Source of the DNA: Pyrus communis
Lineage: Eukaryota > Streptophyta > Magnoliopsida > Rosales > Rosaceae
Assembly: GCF_963583255.1 (NCBI RefSeq)
Contig: NC_084819.1
Coordinates: 3,541,501 to 3,605,500, forward strand
DNA length: 64,000 nt
Direction of reading: 5' to 3'
The notes under the pieces were generated by a model. It made no database searches. It was not told the DNA's origin and worked only from the letters and a program-made list of their open reading frames with translations. Positions 12,127-24,900 of the stretch are shown one piece after another (within the stretch, counting starts at the first letter, position 1; the number at the start of each line of letters is the position of its first letter). A program made the position numbers and the translations under genes.

Positions 12127-12721
12127 AAAACTAAAGATGAAAACTTGATTTCCTAGACGGCTTTTACGTTTGTGAATCTTTGCATAAACAAATAACTACA
12201 GCACGGTAAACTGTTTACAGTACTAAAACTGGTACTTCATATTATTTGCAGGGGAAAACATGAACCGTTGTATAAACAAATACAGAGCACATAGTCGCAC
12301 TTGCAAGGTCCAACAAAAAAACTTCCTAGTATGAGTTCCGAGGTACAAGGCTTAAACTCGACGAGTAAGATTCCTCGATCGGCTGGAACCAGAAATTAAA
12401 ATTGTCTCCAACTAACATGGTTTCTTGTTCTCAGGTACCAATAGTTCTTGTGTAATTTCTATACATACAGCTATACATTTCGATGGTTTCCTCATGCAGC
12501 TAACAGAACTTATGATATTGTGGGCAGGGGTCACGGGACAAACCGTTTCATAAATAATTGCAGATCTCTGCCATGCAAGCACCTATGTAGCTCCAGTCAT
12601 TTAGTTAAGGCTCAAATTTCCAAGATTTGATTGCTGGCTGGTCTTCTTCAATGAGTAACAAGCGGCAATGACGAATAAGTATGTGTTAAGTCCATATTAA
12701 GTTCTTGACCTCATTGTATAA

Positions 12722-15700
12722 CTAAGCTCCTTCAACTCGCGGCGAGAAGAAAAACAAAGCCGCAGTACAAGCTTGAGGATGAGTGTGAAAGAATTCAGCA
12801 TATTCTTCTGGAATCTTCTGAAAATGGACAACCAAAACCTCACAAGATGCTATAGTAGGCCCATCAACTTCTTTAATGCTTCTATTCCACTGCATATACA
12901 GAAGTTGTGCAATATCAATACAGACATCAAGTGTTTTAAACAAGTTTTTGTTTAAGGCACTACACATCGTCTTCTGTCTGACAGAGTCAGGATCTCTTTA
13001 AGAAAATAATTTCAAATGCTACACGGATCTAAGCAGAAATCTCAATGTAAAGCAAAGTTACAATCATCCAGAAAAGCGAAGCACTGATACCTTTTTGGAA
13101 AAGAGGGTATTAAATCCTCAATTACTTGAACAATTATTGTACCATCATCATTTTCCTGAGCAAATGTCTGTTTTTCTTCTACCTCTGTCATGAGCACAAA
13201 AATGAAGTCTTTATGTTTTCACTTTCTACCACAAAGTGGGGGAATAAGGGTAACAAAAACGTAAATCATGTACCATTTTATTAGGAATCTTTTTTATTGT
13301 GGATACAATCAAGTCTTAAGTAGTTATGAAAAAAAATTAAATCCTAATGATGGGTTTCATTTTTCTCATTAGGATTTAATTTTCTTTAGTTCACTCTCCA
13401 TATGACATGAGAGAAGGAAAAAAGAATAATAATAGTTGGATACCTTGATAATCTTCTTGAGCTGCACAATTACCTCTGAGATATAAACAATCATCCCAGT
13501 CTAAACCCAATCCTTCTCTCTGTGCAAAATCATCCAACATATGACCAATGAGATTATACGCAATCATGCTTGTCTCATCACATACCTCTTGGACGGCAAG
13601 GTATTCATTCTTACAAGTAGTTTGCTTATTAAGCGCCTCTTCTGGGTTGAGATGCAGCGAGTTTTCTGTATCCATTCCAGTATTACACTCAGGTTCATGT
13701 CTCTCATTGAAATTTCCATCAAACCCTGTTCTGATACCACTGCAGTCTACAGAATCAGCTTGAGTGGAGAGCATATGTTCAAGTCGCTCACTGTTGTGAG
13801 ATGTAAGGAGGGGATAACTGCAATTAGGGGTAGTATTAGCAGTAGGTGGCTTGCAAAAAGATGGCATTGACTCCCCAGTACTTTCAACTTCACCATACGA
13901 ATCATTAGAATGAGATCTCTCACTTCCAGATATTCTATCTTCCTCGAACCAACCCTTGTTGTCAATATTATCGTCGCCATCGTCGTCATCATCATTATCA
14001 TCACTTTCTTCCATTTCTTCCATATATGCATCAGAGAAATCTACATCCAAGTCATGATCAGGAAACGTATCCCAAATAACCTGCTTTATCTGAGCACTCA
14101 CATTCAATATGCATTCTACCTCTTCTTCAATTTCATCCTTTAGGATGCGTCTATCCGATTTACTTTGGGAATTCCTATTGATAAAAACAAGTGCTTCTAA
14201 TAAAGACTTGGGAATGGTATCCATATCACCACACTCGAAAAGAAATTCAGTTAGCATTTTCCTAATTGCTCTCCGCAAACTCCTGTTGGATACTTTAGCA
14301 TTCGGGTCTAGCAGAATCTTCAAGTTTTTCAGCTCTGGTATTGTAATCTTTGTCTTAACTAACCAAATAGCTCTAGCTATCTCATCCTGCAATATCTTTA
14401 TTTCTGGTGAGAATTGGTGAAACTCTGTTGCAGTGGAATTATGAAAACCTGGTATTAACTTCATTGATAAGCCTACTACTGCCAAGGCTTTGGCTAATGG
14501 CTGCTGCAGTTCATCACCTATGCCAAGTTCTGTGAGCATCTCCTCACTTGTTTCCCTCACTTGATTAATTAGTCTATCTCGATTCCATCCACTTTTTTTA
14601 GACTGTAGTTGAGGCAGACTTTGTCGCCCTCTAAGCTTTTTGTTCATTGCAATTAGAGTCTCAAGAGGCATGTCCGGGAGTCTATCCAACAGCTTTCTAG
14701 CGGCAGCACGATTAGATTGTGATCTGGAGGATAGAACTGTGATAAAATTATCTCGGAAATATTGCGGGTCATTGAGAAGTTGAGAAAGATATTGAGAAAT
14801 TTCCACTTTATCATCATCTTTATCTTGGCTTCCGAAAACTTTTGGCAAAGATTCTCTGATAACCTTTTTCATCTTCCAACGAGTTTTCTCAAACTTGGCT
14901 GAGCCTCCTGTTAGTTTCAAAGCAAAAAGGTAAAGCCCCTTGTTAGTCAAGTCATCAAGGCACGATGACAAGACTCTGTATATATTTGGTGTGTCAAACA
15001 GTTGTATATCATCTTGAAATACTCGATTCCCCCCAACTTCACATCCTAAGGCTGCATCGACACAAGACTTTGCAACTTCATAGAACATCTGACAGACAGA
15101 TTGAGTAGATCGTAAGCATAATTGAAAAAAGGTAACCAAACAACTTTGGAATAATGCTAGAGGAACACAAGCCAGGTAGAAGAAACACAGAAGAAAACTA
15201 AGGTTCTGCCTGGTAGTGCTTCTTTATGAAGCACTTCCAACCAGCAGATCTTCTGTTGGAATCACAATTTAGAATACACACACACATTTGTTTATATATT
15301 GATAGATAGACCGAGACAGAGATGAAGCTTCGATGAGGGATTCCTCAAATATTTTATTTGAAGGATATCTTTTAGGGGCCCCTATGTATTGTAGATTAAT
15401 GATGTGACCATCAATTTTTTAAGTCTTCCCTCAAAGACCAAACTCTGCAAAAAATTTACCCAAATCAGAAGACAAATAACCATTTGATCACAACTAGATG
15501 TCTTAATGGTTTACAATTTGTCTTAACTTTTTTCCAAGGAAGATCTATGATTGAAGACTCCAAAACAGGTTATTGGATTATTCAAATACGCTGGGGATTG
15601 TGCCCCACAAGGGGTCGCTCAAATAAGCTTATTTGAGGGATCCCTAAATGGAAAGGGACTCATGCAGAAGTGCTTGAACTGAATCCCACTAGCACCTTAA

Positions 15701-16688
15701 TACAATCAGCTGACTATGTAGAACCGATACCGGTACAAGAACAATGACGATCATATTAAGCATGCATTTTGGAAGACTAAAAGGTTAATATTGATGCATA
15801 CTAAATTCTGTATAACAGCAATAAGCACTTTTATTATGCTGATGGTGCATGTTTACAGCAGGAGGATCTAAATGTCACTGTCAATCTTTTTGCTTCTGAT
15901 TAAGAAGCTCCAGCTTTAATAAGAGCAGTTCAAAATAAAGAAGATAAGGCATAAAACCTCTGTATGCATAGTTCCAAAAACAATGCATTGGTATCCAGTG
16001 TTTGTCTACTTAACACGCACTCCCACACGGCAATCCGATTATCTATGTTGTAATCTACATTACATAAGAAGAACCAATAAGAATGGCACCGCCACTTAAT
16101 CTTAAAATGTCGCGACGAGGCCACACCTCTAGATTCCCGAATTGGTGAAAACACAAATTATTCATATTCCGGGGTTATCATATGCTACTGGACACTACAT
16201 CTATGCCTATGAATGCACACATTATATGCACTCTTCTTTCAAACGCAGTAAAAGCACGTATCTATCGACAAGAGAAATAAACTCACATCGTCTTCCCTAA
16301 GAAACGATTCGGGCAATGCCTTGTTTTCTAAAAACTCAGGATTCTCAAACTTCTTTTGCTCAGCATTGGAAGCAGGAAGCCCCAACAACCACCTGCACAG
16401 AAAATTCAAAAATTCAAAAAATTAATCAATCAATAAGCATAACTATTGGTCAATTAAAAAACTTTTAAGAAAAACAAAATTTTTGGGCACAGAAGAAAGA
16501 GCTTAAATTTATCAATTCGCACACAACCAGGAACTGAATCGAAAGAAAGGAAATTGGTAAATCGGAAAAGCAAAAAGAAAAGAAAATTTGAATGACCTCC
16601 TTTTGAGTTGAATCTGCTTCTCTTGGTGTTTAATTTGGGACCAAATAGAATCGTTATCTGTGTTGTAAATCTCAAAGTCTTCCTCCAT
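12722..16688 (-). CDS. Unrecognised plant protein, 730 residues, with acidic tract
   Basis: Five exons read on the minus strand: 16688-16597, 16392-16287, 15088-13444, 13184-13091 and 12977-12722. All have GT-AG borders and keep frame, giving 730 residues. The start MEEDFEIYNTDNDSIWSQIK is the first ATG after a plausible leader. The large third exon encodes a mainly helical region rich in Leu, Lys and Arg, then an acidic run of Glu/Asp at about residues 420-445, then a Ser/Asn/Thr-rich low-complexity part. The last exons encode a more ordered C-terminus containing ASCEVLVVHFQKIPEEYAEF. I see no signal peptide, membrane segment or enzyme motif, and I do not recognise the family. The charged, acidic composition suggests a nuclear or chromatin-associated protein, but that is a guess. 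It is convergent with PEX13. Confidence 0.78.
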
Positions 16689-18596
16689 CAGCGGCGATTT
16701 CGATTTGATATTTGTTTGAGAGACGGAGAAAATGTATCTGTCTGCACTCTCTGTAGGGTTTTAGAAGCCGAGGGGTTCTGAGGGGGGAAGGGTGCGGGAG
16801 GACAAAGTCTTGAGTCCCGCATCGCACGTATCTGTACGGGCCTTAAGACAAAATCCCGAAGCCCACCACAACCGGGGTGGGGTCATGAGTGACGTGTGAG
16901 ATCGTGTTCTTTGTACATTAAAAAATATTTTGTGTGGAAGAAGTGTGGGATACAAATGAAGTCAGATGAACATGAAAAATCAGGAAAGGTGGGGTAGGGA
17001 AATTATTTTGTGTGTGGGGCCAACAAGCTAGCTAGTCTGGGTCTTGTATTTTAGAATTTCTTTACCGCTACCTATGTAATGACTTCACCCTCTTCTCACA
17101 TCACCCTTTGGCCCACCACCTTCGAATTCCTCACACAAGAATTTCCCATGCGAGAGAATCTTGACTCCAAAACAACCTTAGCACCTTTTACTAAGTTATT
17201 CCGCAAGTCAGTGCGTCGTCTGAAAAATTATATCCTTAAGATTTCTTAGTCTAGTTGCCCCCTTCGGACTCACTTAAGCACGACATCGCTGCAAGACGTA
17301 CTGATTTGGTACGCTAGTCCGGAATAGAAGTAAACGTACTCTGGCCCTCGGCGGCAAAATTCATAAGTATTACCCGCATGATTTTCGAAACTCCCTTTGC
17401 ATTATTCTCTCAAATGGTTAAAGCCCGGTTTGAATCGTATAACCCATAACCCTTGAGTTGCATAAACTTTCCAAAAGCCAGATGGTTGGTTGGATCATCG
17501 AATAGCAGGTTTAGGTCCCAAAATTCGAAGTATGCCTAATGTAACCGCTCTTAATACATTTACTAAAACTATTATAAAATATGATAACATACTATTATGT
17601 CAATTTTTGTATCATAATCTACTTTTTGCTGTTATTAGGCATACTTATAAAATGAGATAAAAAGAAATTCATTAAGAACGCCCAATAACTTACATGAGAC
17701 AAGCGTGTGAATGTGGTTAAAGCAAACAACGAGGCCACACATGCTAAAAGAAATAACACAACTCCATAACTACAAGCTCATTTGAAGTACAATACAATTC
17801 CTCAACCACAAAAGATCCAAATCCCATCAACACAAAAGATAACACTCACGATAACTAAAATGTGCTAGTTGCATAACTATCGAAATCATCACAAGGTAAA
17901 GACCGCAACATCATATGCTGATCTTGTAATTGTCGACAAAAAGCATCTGTACTATGAGTCAACTTGAAGTTATTCTTGATAGTCATTTACCATGCTTATA
18001 AACCACTAAACCACAATTCAAGATTTAAACAATAATCGTTGCTCTAAGATCCAAGGTTGAATGGTAAGCCACAACTGTTAACAAAAGTTCTTCTTAATAG
18101 AGTGAGAGAGTAACCACAATCTCAAAGACTACTACGAAAACGAAGAGTGATCACCACTAAAAACATGAACAAAAGGTTCTCGCCAACCCAAAAGCTAAAA
18201 GGCATGAGTTGGAAGTGGCATAGCTTTCTTTGTTTCTTTTTACTGCTTGCAATTTTTTTTTAAATTATACTTTTTATTTAGGACACACTTACAAGATTTT
18301 AAGACCTAACTTAATGTAAGAGTTTTCGAATCTTCCCCCTCTAATAATTTATTTAAAAAAATAATAATTTAAGGTCATTTGATAACCATTTCGTTTTTTT
18401 TTTTCCTTTTATTTTTTTAAAACAGAAATCTTGTTTGGCAACTACATGCAGTTTAAAAAAGTGAAAAGTGAAAACTATTTTCTCTAGTTTTCAAAATTTG
18501 CTCTTGAGTTTCAACCTTTGGTATACTAAACAAAATTTTAGCTTTCAAAAAAGTGAAAACTTAACTAAAAACGAGATGATTATCGAACAGTCCTTA
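16689..18596. other. Intergenic, probable promoter and unclassified repeats
   Basis: About 16690-16800 is the leader and promoter of the 730-residue gene. From 16800 to 18590 I see no gene. The stretch at about 17040-17540 has repeat-like composition but lacks ends I can define. The last 250 bases before 18597 are AT-rich. Confidence 0.5.
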
Positions 18597-18839
18597 GACC
18601 ATCTCCAACTCTTGGGTTAAAACTTAAAATTTTTAGCTAGAAAATTTAGTTTTAACCCAGAAACAACTTTTCTGCTCCAACCCTTCTGATCTAAAATTTT
18701 AGCCCCAGATTATTAAAGAATAAATTTAGGCTATTTTTTTTAAATTAACTTTTTTTTAAAACAAAATTATGTAGACTATCCTAAATTAATTTTATGAACA
18801 TTTTAACCTTAAAATATTTAAATTTCAGTAAATATTGAA

Positions 18840-19075
18840 AAATCACTAAATAGACACATGAAACTCAAGAAACACAATGAAAGAATATGAAACACAAGAT
18901 AGAGATGTATAAACACAAAACACACAAAGCACATATGAAGCATATACAAAACATATGATAGAGATGTATAACACATTAAACACATGAAACACACAAAACA
19001 AACGAAACACACACCAAATACATACAAAACACATGAAACACAAACCTACACACCTGAAACGCAAACCTTCAATCA
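18840..19075. repeat. Low-complexity AAACACA-rich tract inside the Harbinger element
   Basis: Irregular repeats built from ACACATGAAACAC-like units. The apparent Phe/Cys/Val-rich minus-strand frames here are products of this composition. Confidence 0.8.
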
Positions 19076-19260
19076 TCCTCTATATAAGCATATGTTGAAT
19101 ATCTAACCATCACACAACATATTCACCAATCATCCAACTTTCATAGTGTTTTTGTTTTCTCAAAATTATCAATATCTCATTAATGAGTGATAGAATAATG
19201 CGTAGATTGGCAATGTAAAGGGCACAATACCAAGCAAGCCTTGCAACTAGGGATGCATAA

Positions 19261-19872
19261 ATGAACAACGAAGAAGCTGAATTTGCAAACTCGCTTATGC
19301 AATGTGAGCACCATGTCGGATCTAGCTATTGTGGTTCTGTCACGGGGCGTTCATTTGTGCAGCGTGATAAAGAAGAATGTCATAACCGGATGATGAAAGA
19401 CTATTTCATCGAACGTCCAAGATATCTTCATCGTGATTTTCAGAGGCGGTATCGAATGAGGAGAGAGTTTTTTTGAAAGCATCTTAAATGCATTTGTCCA
19501 TCATGACCACTACCTTGCAAGGAAGATAGATGTCGTAGGCCGATAAAGTCTATCACCTCATCAAAAGCTCACATTTGCATTCAGATGCTAGCTAATGGGT
19601 ACTCTGCAGACTTAACTGACAAATATTGTCGACTTGCGGAAAGTACTGCTATTGAGAACCTTAAGCGCTTCTGTAAGACAATTAAAGCCATATATGGAGC
19701 CACATACCTCCGAAAGCCAAATCTTGAAGACTTGAAGATGCGTCTACGCAAAGTAGACAAAAGAGGCTTCCCTAGCATGATAGGAAGTCTCAATTGCATG
19801 CATTGGGAGTGGAAAAATTGTCCTACTGCTTGGGCTAGCCAATTCAAGGGAGTGCAACCATATGTACAATAA
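19261..19872 (+). pseudogene. Harbinger transposase (HARBI1/ALP1-like) remnant
   Basis: The first segment (19261-19476) includes ERPRYLHRDFQRRYRMRREF, the N-terminal helix-turn-helix side of plant PIF transposases. A stop follows at the end of that segment. A second open segment (19585-19872) holds QMLANGYSADLTDKYCRLAE and FPSMIGSLNCMHWEWKNCP, which carries the first catalytic region of the DDE domain. The frame then ends in repeats, so the later catalytic residues are missing. A functional enzyme would be around 400 residues; this is a broken, truncated copy. Confidence 0.85.
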
Positions 19873-20234
19873 TTATTGAAGGCCCCTTGAATTATTGAAG
19901 GCATCTATTATACATAAAGTGTGCAACAATATATACAATAATTATTTAAGGCCTTTTGAATTATTGAAGGCATCTATTGTACATCAAAGTGTGCAAAAAT
20001 ATGTATAATAATTATTCAAGGCATCTTGAATAGAAACAATAATTAATAAGCTATAAATTTAATACAAACGATAATTAATAAGTCATAAACTTAATACAAA
20101 TGATAATTAATAAACTACACAAACTTAATACAAACGACAATTAATAAACTACATATACTTAATACAAACGGCAATTAGTAAACTACATAAACTTAATACA
20201 AACGATAATTAGTAAACTACATAAACTTAATAAT
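19868..20234. repeat. Two adjacent tandem arrays between the Harbinger ORFs
   Basis: At 19868-20035 a unit of roughly 80 bp (AATTATTGAAGGC...GTGTGCAA) occurs about twice. At 20036-20234 a unit of about 34 bp (AATTA[AG]TAA-CTACATA-AACTTAATACAAACG) occurs about six times with small changes. Expansion here probably replaced the 3' end of the transposase. Confidence 0.8.
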
Positions 20235-20337
20235 GATATCCATCACCTTGACTTGGTGGTGGGCTTGGGATATAGCCTTGAGATGAATCATCATCTTGAA
20301 AGATACTCTTTGTGGCATGCTTTCGTAAAATTTCCTT

Positions 20338-21164
20338 TTACTTATCACGTAAGACTTTCTTCCTATATGGAGTGTATTTGTTGAGGCCTTCCCTTATCAA
20401 ATCACATTCGAACCTTTCTTGCTCCCTTTCCCCTTCCTTCATAAAAGCCAAGCGCAATCGGGCCGCTTTTTCCTCCCGAGAGCTATAGCCTTTAGCCAAT
20501 TTTGCAAATTTGGTAGAAATCGTTGCACTAACCGGATCTTGGAACTTCCCTTTTCTCTTTGCTTCCTTTTGCTTATCTCTTCCCAGGGGCCTTGCAAAAG
20601 AAGAAATTAGGGTCAACAAATCGACACATCATTGACATCATTTGTCTTTGTGGCTTCACTACCAAATAATTTTCCCCATTGTTGGTCCACATCGGTTCCC
20701 CACCTTTGACAATCCTTGAGGACGTCCCAAGCATGATGCAACTTAAAAGCTTGGTTTTTTGGTGTAGTTCTTGTCTTGTAAATTGTCATTACTTTGTCAC
20801 CCTATGCAAGAAATACACAAATACAATTAGTTACAAAATAAGATTATGTACATGACAAATAACATATCAACAAAGAAACTCACCACTTATACGGCGCTCC
20901 TTTCACTAGCCATGTCAATCATGACTTTCTCCAAGCTTCATTTCCATAAAGTGCATACTTTGTTGATAACCTTCCACTGATCGTAAATACCACCAAATTC
21001 CCTTCGGCCGGAGTTAGAATTTTCATTGAACTTATCAACGATTTTAGCCCACAAAACCTTTTTATTTTGATTCGTGCCAATGGCATAATAGCAACTCATG
21101 CCACGCAAAAAGCAACATCTTCCTCAAATGACCAATTACGACCTCTAATATGATCTTTTGCCAT
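20338..21164 (-). pseudogene. Harbinger second ORF, Myb/SANT-like DNA-binding protein remnant
   Basis: Begins at the ATG at 21164 (MAKDHIRGRNWSFEEDVAF), the start of a SANT/Myb-like domain. Continues in shifted frames with KKVLW-, GGIYDQWKVINK- and related pieces. Ends with RPLGRDKQKEAKRKGK and a Glu/Arg-rich coiled segment as in NAM-associated C-terminal domains. In this superfamily the protein helps bind the element ends and bring in the transposase. Frameshifts and stops between 20640 and 21100 show that it is broken. Confidence 0.75.
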
Positions 21165-21970
21165 CTTGAAAATTTTGGAACTTGGAAGAAATGGTTTTGG
21201 AAGATGGTAGAAAGAAAAATTGAAAGAATTGTTGGAGAAAAGTGACTTTTGTGTGGATATTTGAACATGTATTTATAGAGTTTTTGGGTGAATTTTGAGT
21301 TAAATATATATTTTTTTGTTTTAGCCGTTGGATTTAAAGTTGGACCGTTATATCTTTTTGTTTTTTACCATTGGATTTGATTATATTCGATCTCAACCAT
21401 TGGATTCAATAAATATATAAATATAAAACTATAAATTGAATAAATTAAAGTGGACCGTTCGATATCCAAGGTCCATTTGATTTATGGCCATTGGATTATA
21501 AAAAAGAGTCATTGGGCTCGTGTCACGGGGCGACAGCCCCACATGGGTGGGCTAGGGAAGCTAAGGTGGGCAAACATGTGCGGGCTGTGCGCGCGTTTAG
21601 ACTGGGCGAGTCATGTTCACTTTCTTTGTTCCACTCTCAAATATGGGCTTCACCACTAATTTTGGGCTAATTTTGGGCTAAATTTTGGCCGGAATTTGGG
21701 TTTTTTTTATTTATGAGTTCTAACACTTAAACTCCATTTTAGCACAAGGGTTGGAATGAAAGGGGGGCATAGAAGGGGAATTTTAAGACTTACTCCAAGG
21801 GTTGGAGTTGGTCTTAAGAACTAACCTGGGAGGAAAAAAATGTGGAAGACTAAAGTAGAAAAACTCTAAAATTTAGGGGCAAATATGAAATAAAGCCGAA
21901 CAAATTAATGTTGTAACTGGTAATGAGGTCCAGAGCATAGGATCAGTGAGCGCAGAAGATCTAGTCAACC

Positions 21971-24900
21971 ATGAAGAACAACAGCAACCAAAACAACAGC
22001 AGAGAAGAAGAAAATCACTCCAAAGATGAAGGTTCTATCTCATCCCTCGATTCAACATTCAACCAAACGCTCCGAAATGTTCAAGGGTACCTCTCCCTCT
22101 TCCCAACAATAGCTCTTTCTTTTTTCGTTTTAAATTTACAGTTTGTTTTCTCATTATTTGTGAATTTTGGTAAAGATTTTCCTCAGATTTGAAAACCCAT
22201 TTGGAAAAAGCTTGTTCTTTTACTACAATTAACTATTGGGAATTCTTAATTCGACTGTCCATTTCACACCCACAAATGATTTCGATTCGTTGCATTTGGG
22301 AAAACCCATGATGGACTTGGTCCAGTACGTAAATTATAGATTTTTTTTCTCCCAATTTCTACAATTTGGCCGAGGAACGAATGTGGGTTTTGGTGGTTCC
22401 TTTTGTTATGTAAATCAGTGGAAAGAGTTCAGTGATTTGTGAGATCTATGTGCTTAGATTGAAGAATCCATTAATGGTCATTTCTGTTTGGTTGGTGAGT
22501 AAATGGGGACAACAGATGCAATCAGACTATTCGAATTTAGAGTTAACGGGCGATTCACAGTTTTAATCCCGCTTATTGTGCTTTGTTTTCCGTCCGCCTA
22601 TTGTATAGATGAAACCGTAAATTGATGTCATATTGCTGAAAATTGGTTGTAGGAGATTCAGTTTTTTGCTGGATTTGTTTCAATGACTAAGAAGCATGTG
22701 TGTCTCAGATTTACTGATTTATGGTAGAATGGTCATGTGTAGGATAATTTGGTTTGTTATATTGAAGTTCGGAAGAACGATTCAGTTCTGCACTAGTACT
22801 GACTTTTACATTGTCTTACTCCTGCACTTTCCATCAGCATCGTAGTTAGATATTAGTTACATTTGGTATAAGTCCGATTGTGTTTTGTCTTAAAGTTAGC
22901 TACATATCTTATTTTATTTATGTTCTGATTCTATTTTCTGATATCTAGGTTGCTCAAAGGGCGTAGCATTCCTGGTAAAGTGTTACTGAGTCGGAGATCA
23001 GACCCGCTAGATCAGTCAAACATCCAAGACCCCTCTCCAAATTATGAAAGGAGCTTCTCATACAACGAATCTGAAACAAGCGATCGTATGGCCAATGAAC
23101 TGGAGGTATATTTTGATATATCTTTTGTGTAATAAATTTCTATATCATAGTATTTGCACTAAATGATTAACTCAGAATGTAAAAGCTAGGATTTTACTTC
23201 TAAAATAGGAAGAAGTGCAGAGCTCAATCAAGCCAAGCAATAATGAAAATTCAAATAGCCTAAATTCATCCACTTCCGATACTGAGAATACTTCCAAAGA
23301 AGCTCAGAAATCCACCACGGGTGCTAGATGTACCGATTCTGCTAGAGTTGCAAAGTTCACAAAGGTTCTCTCAGGGACAACAGTCATACTAGGTATAATG
23401 ACTTTCTCATCACTCTTTCCCCTGTTATTTTCACCTGCATATATGGTGATAATATTAATATTATAGCAGCAGGGTGGCCCTTGGACCTGTTAGAATATGC
23501 TCTCGATTATGTTTCTTTACGTTTTTGTATACACGTATCATCATGATTAAAGGACAACCTTATCACTTGAAATCTGAATTTTCCATTATTTTCTCTATGA
23601 TATATCTATCACTCCACAAATTTTGGTTCGTGCTGAGCTGACTGAGCTCTGTATTATTTTAATTCCTCTTTCCCTTTTCTTTTAAAAATTAGTTTTTAAT
23701 TGTTTGTGTAGAGAAGTTGCGTGAGTTGTCTTGGAGTGGCATACCACCATATATGCGACCAGACGTATGGAGGCTTCTTTTGGTAAGCTTGAGGTTTGGA
23801 TCCTTTTAAGAATTTGAAATTTTTTGGATGCTAATAATTGGTTGATTGGGCTTTAGCTTGTACGGATGCTGAAAATATTGAAATATTGCCCATAGAGCAT
23901 TATGCATGAAAAGTATTCAGTGTAAATGTCACGACTGGATACTTTGTGTGGCTTGCATATAGTATACTCTGTGCTAACATTGTGATAGGAAGCATTATGG
24001 ACATTAAGGATGCAAGGTTCTCCTTAAGGTCCATTGTATTGGCTTTTGTAATTCTACAGTTTTGTTCATTACAACCATATCTGCAGCTGGGTCATGTTTG
24101 TCAAGTGCAACCTGCGGGTGGCCATTGTTCTGCCCATGCTTTGAAATTGATGTTTCATGCATTTTTTATCCTTTTGTGGTTATTTTTCACTTCATATCAT
24201 CGACTTTTTCTTGTTTATGAATTTTTTGTTGCTTTGTTTTTTATAATTGGAATGGAAGTTTTAAAGAATTTGTTTAGATAACATTATGTCTTAGAAAGGG
24301 AGTTCATTTTTTATAACCCCTTGTAATAACCTGGGATACCTTTATCTGGTAAGTTGTTACTTGTATGAAATTAAACATGAACTGACAACAGGGATATGCA
24401 CCACCTAATTCAGATAGAAGGGGGGGAGTTCTGAAAAGGAAGCGCCTCGAGTATCTTGATTGTGTTTCCCAATACTATGACATTCCGGATTCTGAGCGCT
24501 CAGATGATGAGATAAACATGCTTCGTCAGGTGCCTTGATATATACCAAAATGCCCATCTGCTTAGTTCTAAATTTCTAATACGTTTTTTGGTGAATTTAA
24601 CAATAACTTATTGTTATCTTAGATTGCTGTTGATTGCCCAAGAACAGTGCCAGATGTATCCTTTTTTCAGCAAGAACAAGTCCAGAAATCCTTGGAGCGG
24701 ATCCTTTACACATGGTTAAATACTATTCCTGGTCCCCCTTGGGTTTTATTAACATCTTATGTGTTAATGTGAGAAAAGGAGACATGATGGCTTATGGAAT
24801 ATCTTCTTCAACCTATGTTCAGTAGCTCATGAACCCAAATATGTTTGACCTTTCTGTTTTATATTTTTATCTTCAACCTTTGCAATAGCCTGTATCTATT

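Larger units (their letters stand above)
18597..21813. mobile_element. PIF/Harbinger DNA transposon, both ends present, coding decayed
   Basis: The termini are inverted: GACCATCTCCAACTC on the left and, reverse-complemented, GACCAACTCCAACCC on the right. TTA flanks both ends (18594-18596 and 21814-21816), the target duplication expected of PIF/Harbinger elements. Inside are a plus-strand transposase remnant (19261-19872) and a minus-strand Myb/SANT-like second ORF (20338-21164), the two-ORF layout typical of the superfamily in plants. The two frames converge on tandem repeats at 19868-20234. The 3217-bp size is within the usual range. The transposase has an internal stop and stops short of a complete DDE domain, so this copy cannot encode an intact enzyme. 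Confidence 0.9.

Noticed and set aside
20036..20234. CRISPR-like regular repeats
   Set aside because: Units are directly tandem with no unique spacers and lie inside a plant transposon.
24000..24281. 111-codon hydrophobic frame in the TBC gene
   Set aside because: It lies in intron 4, with T-rich composition and no splice support.
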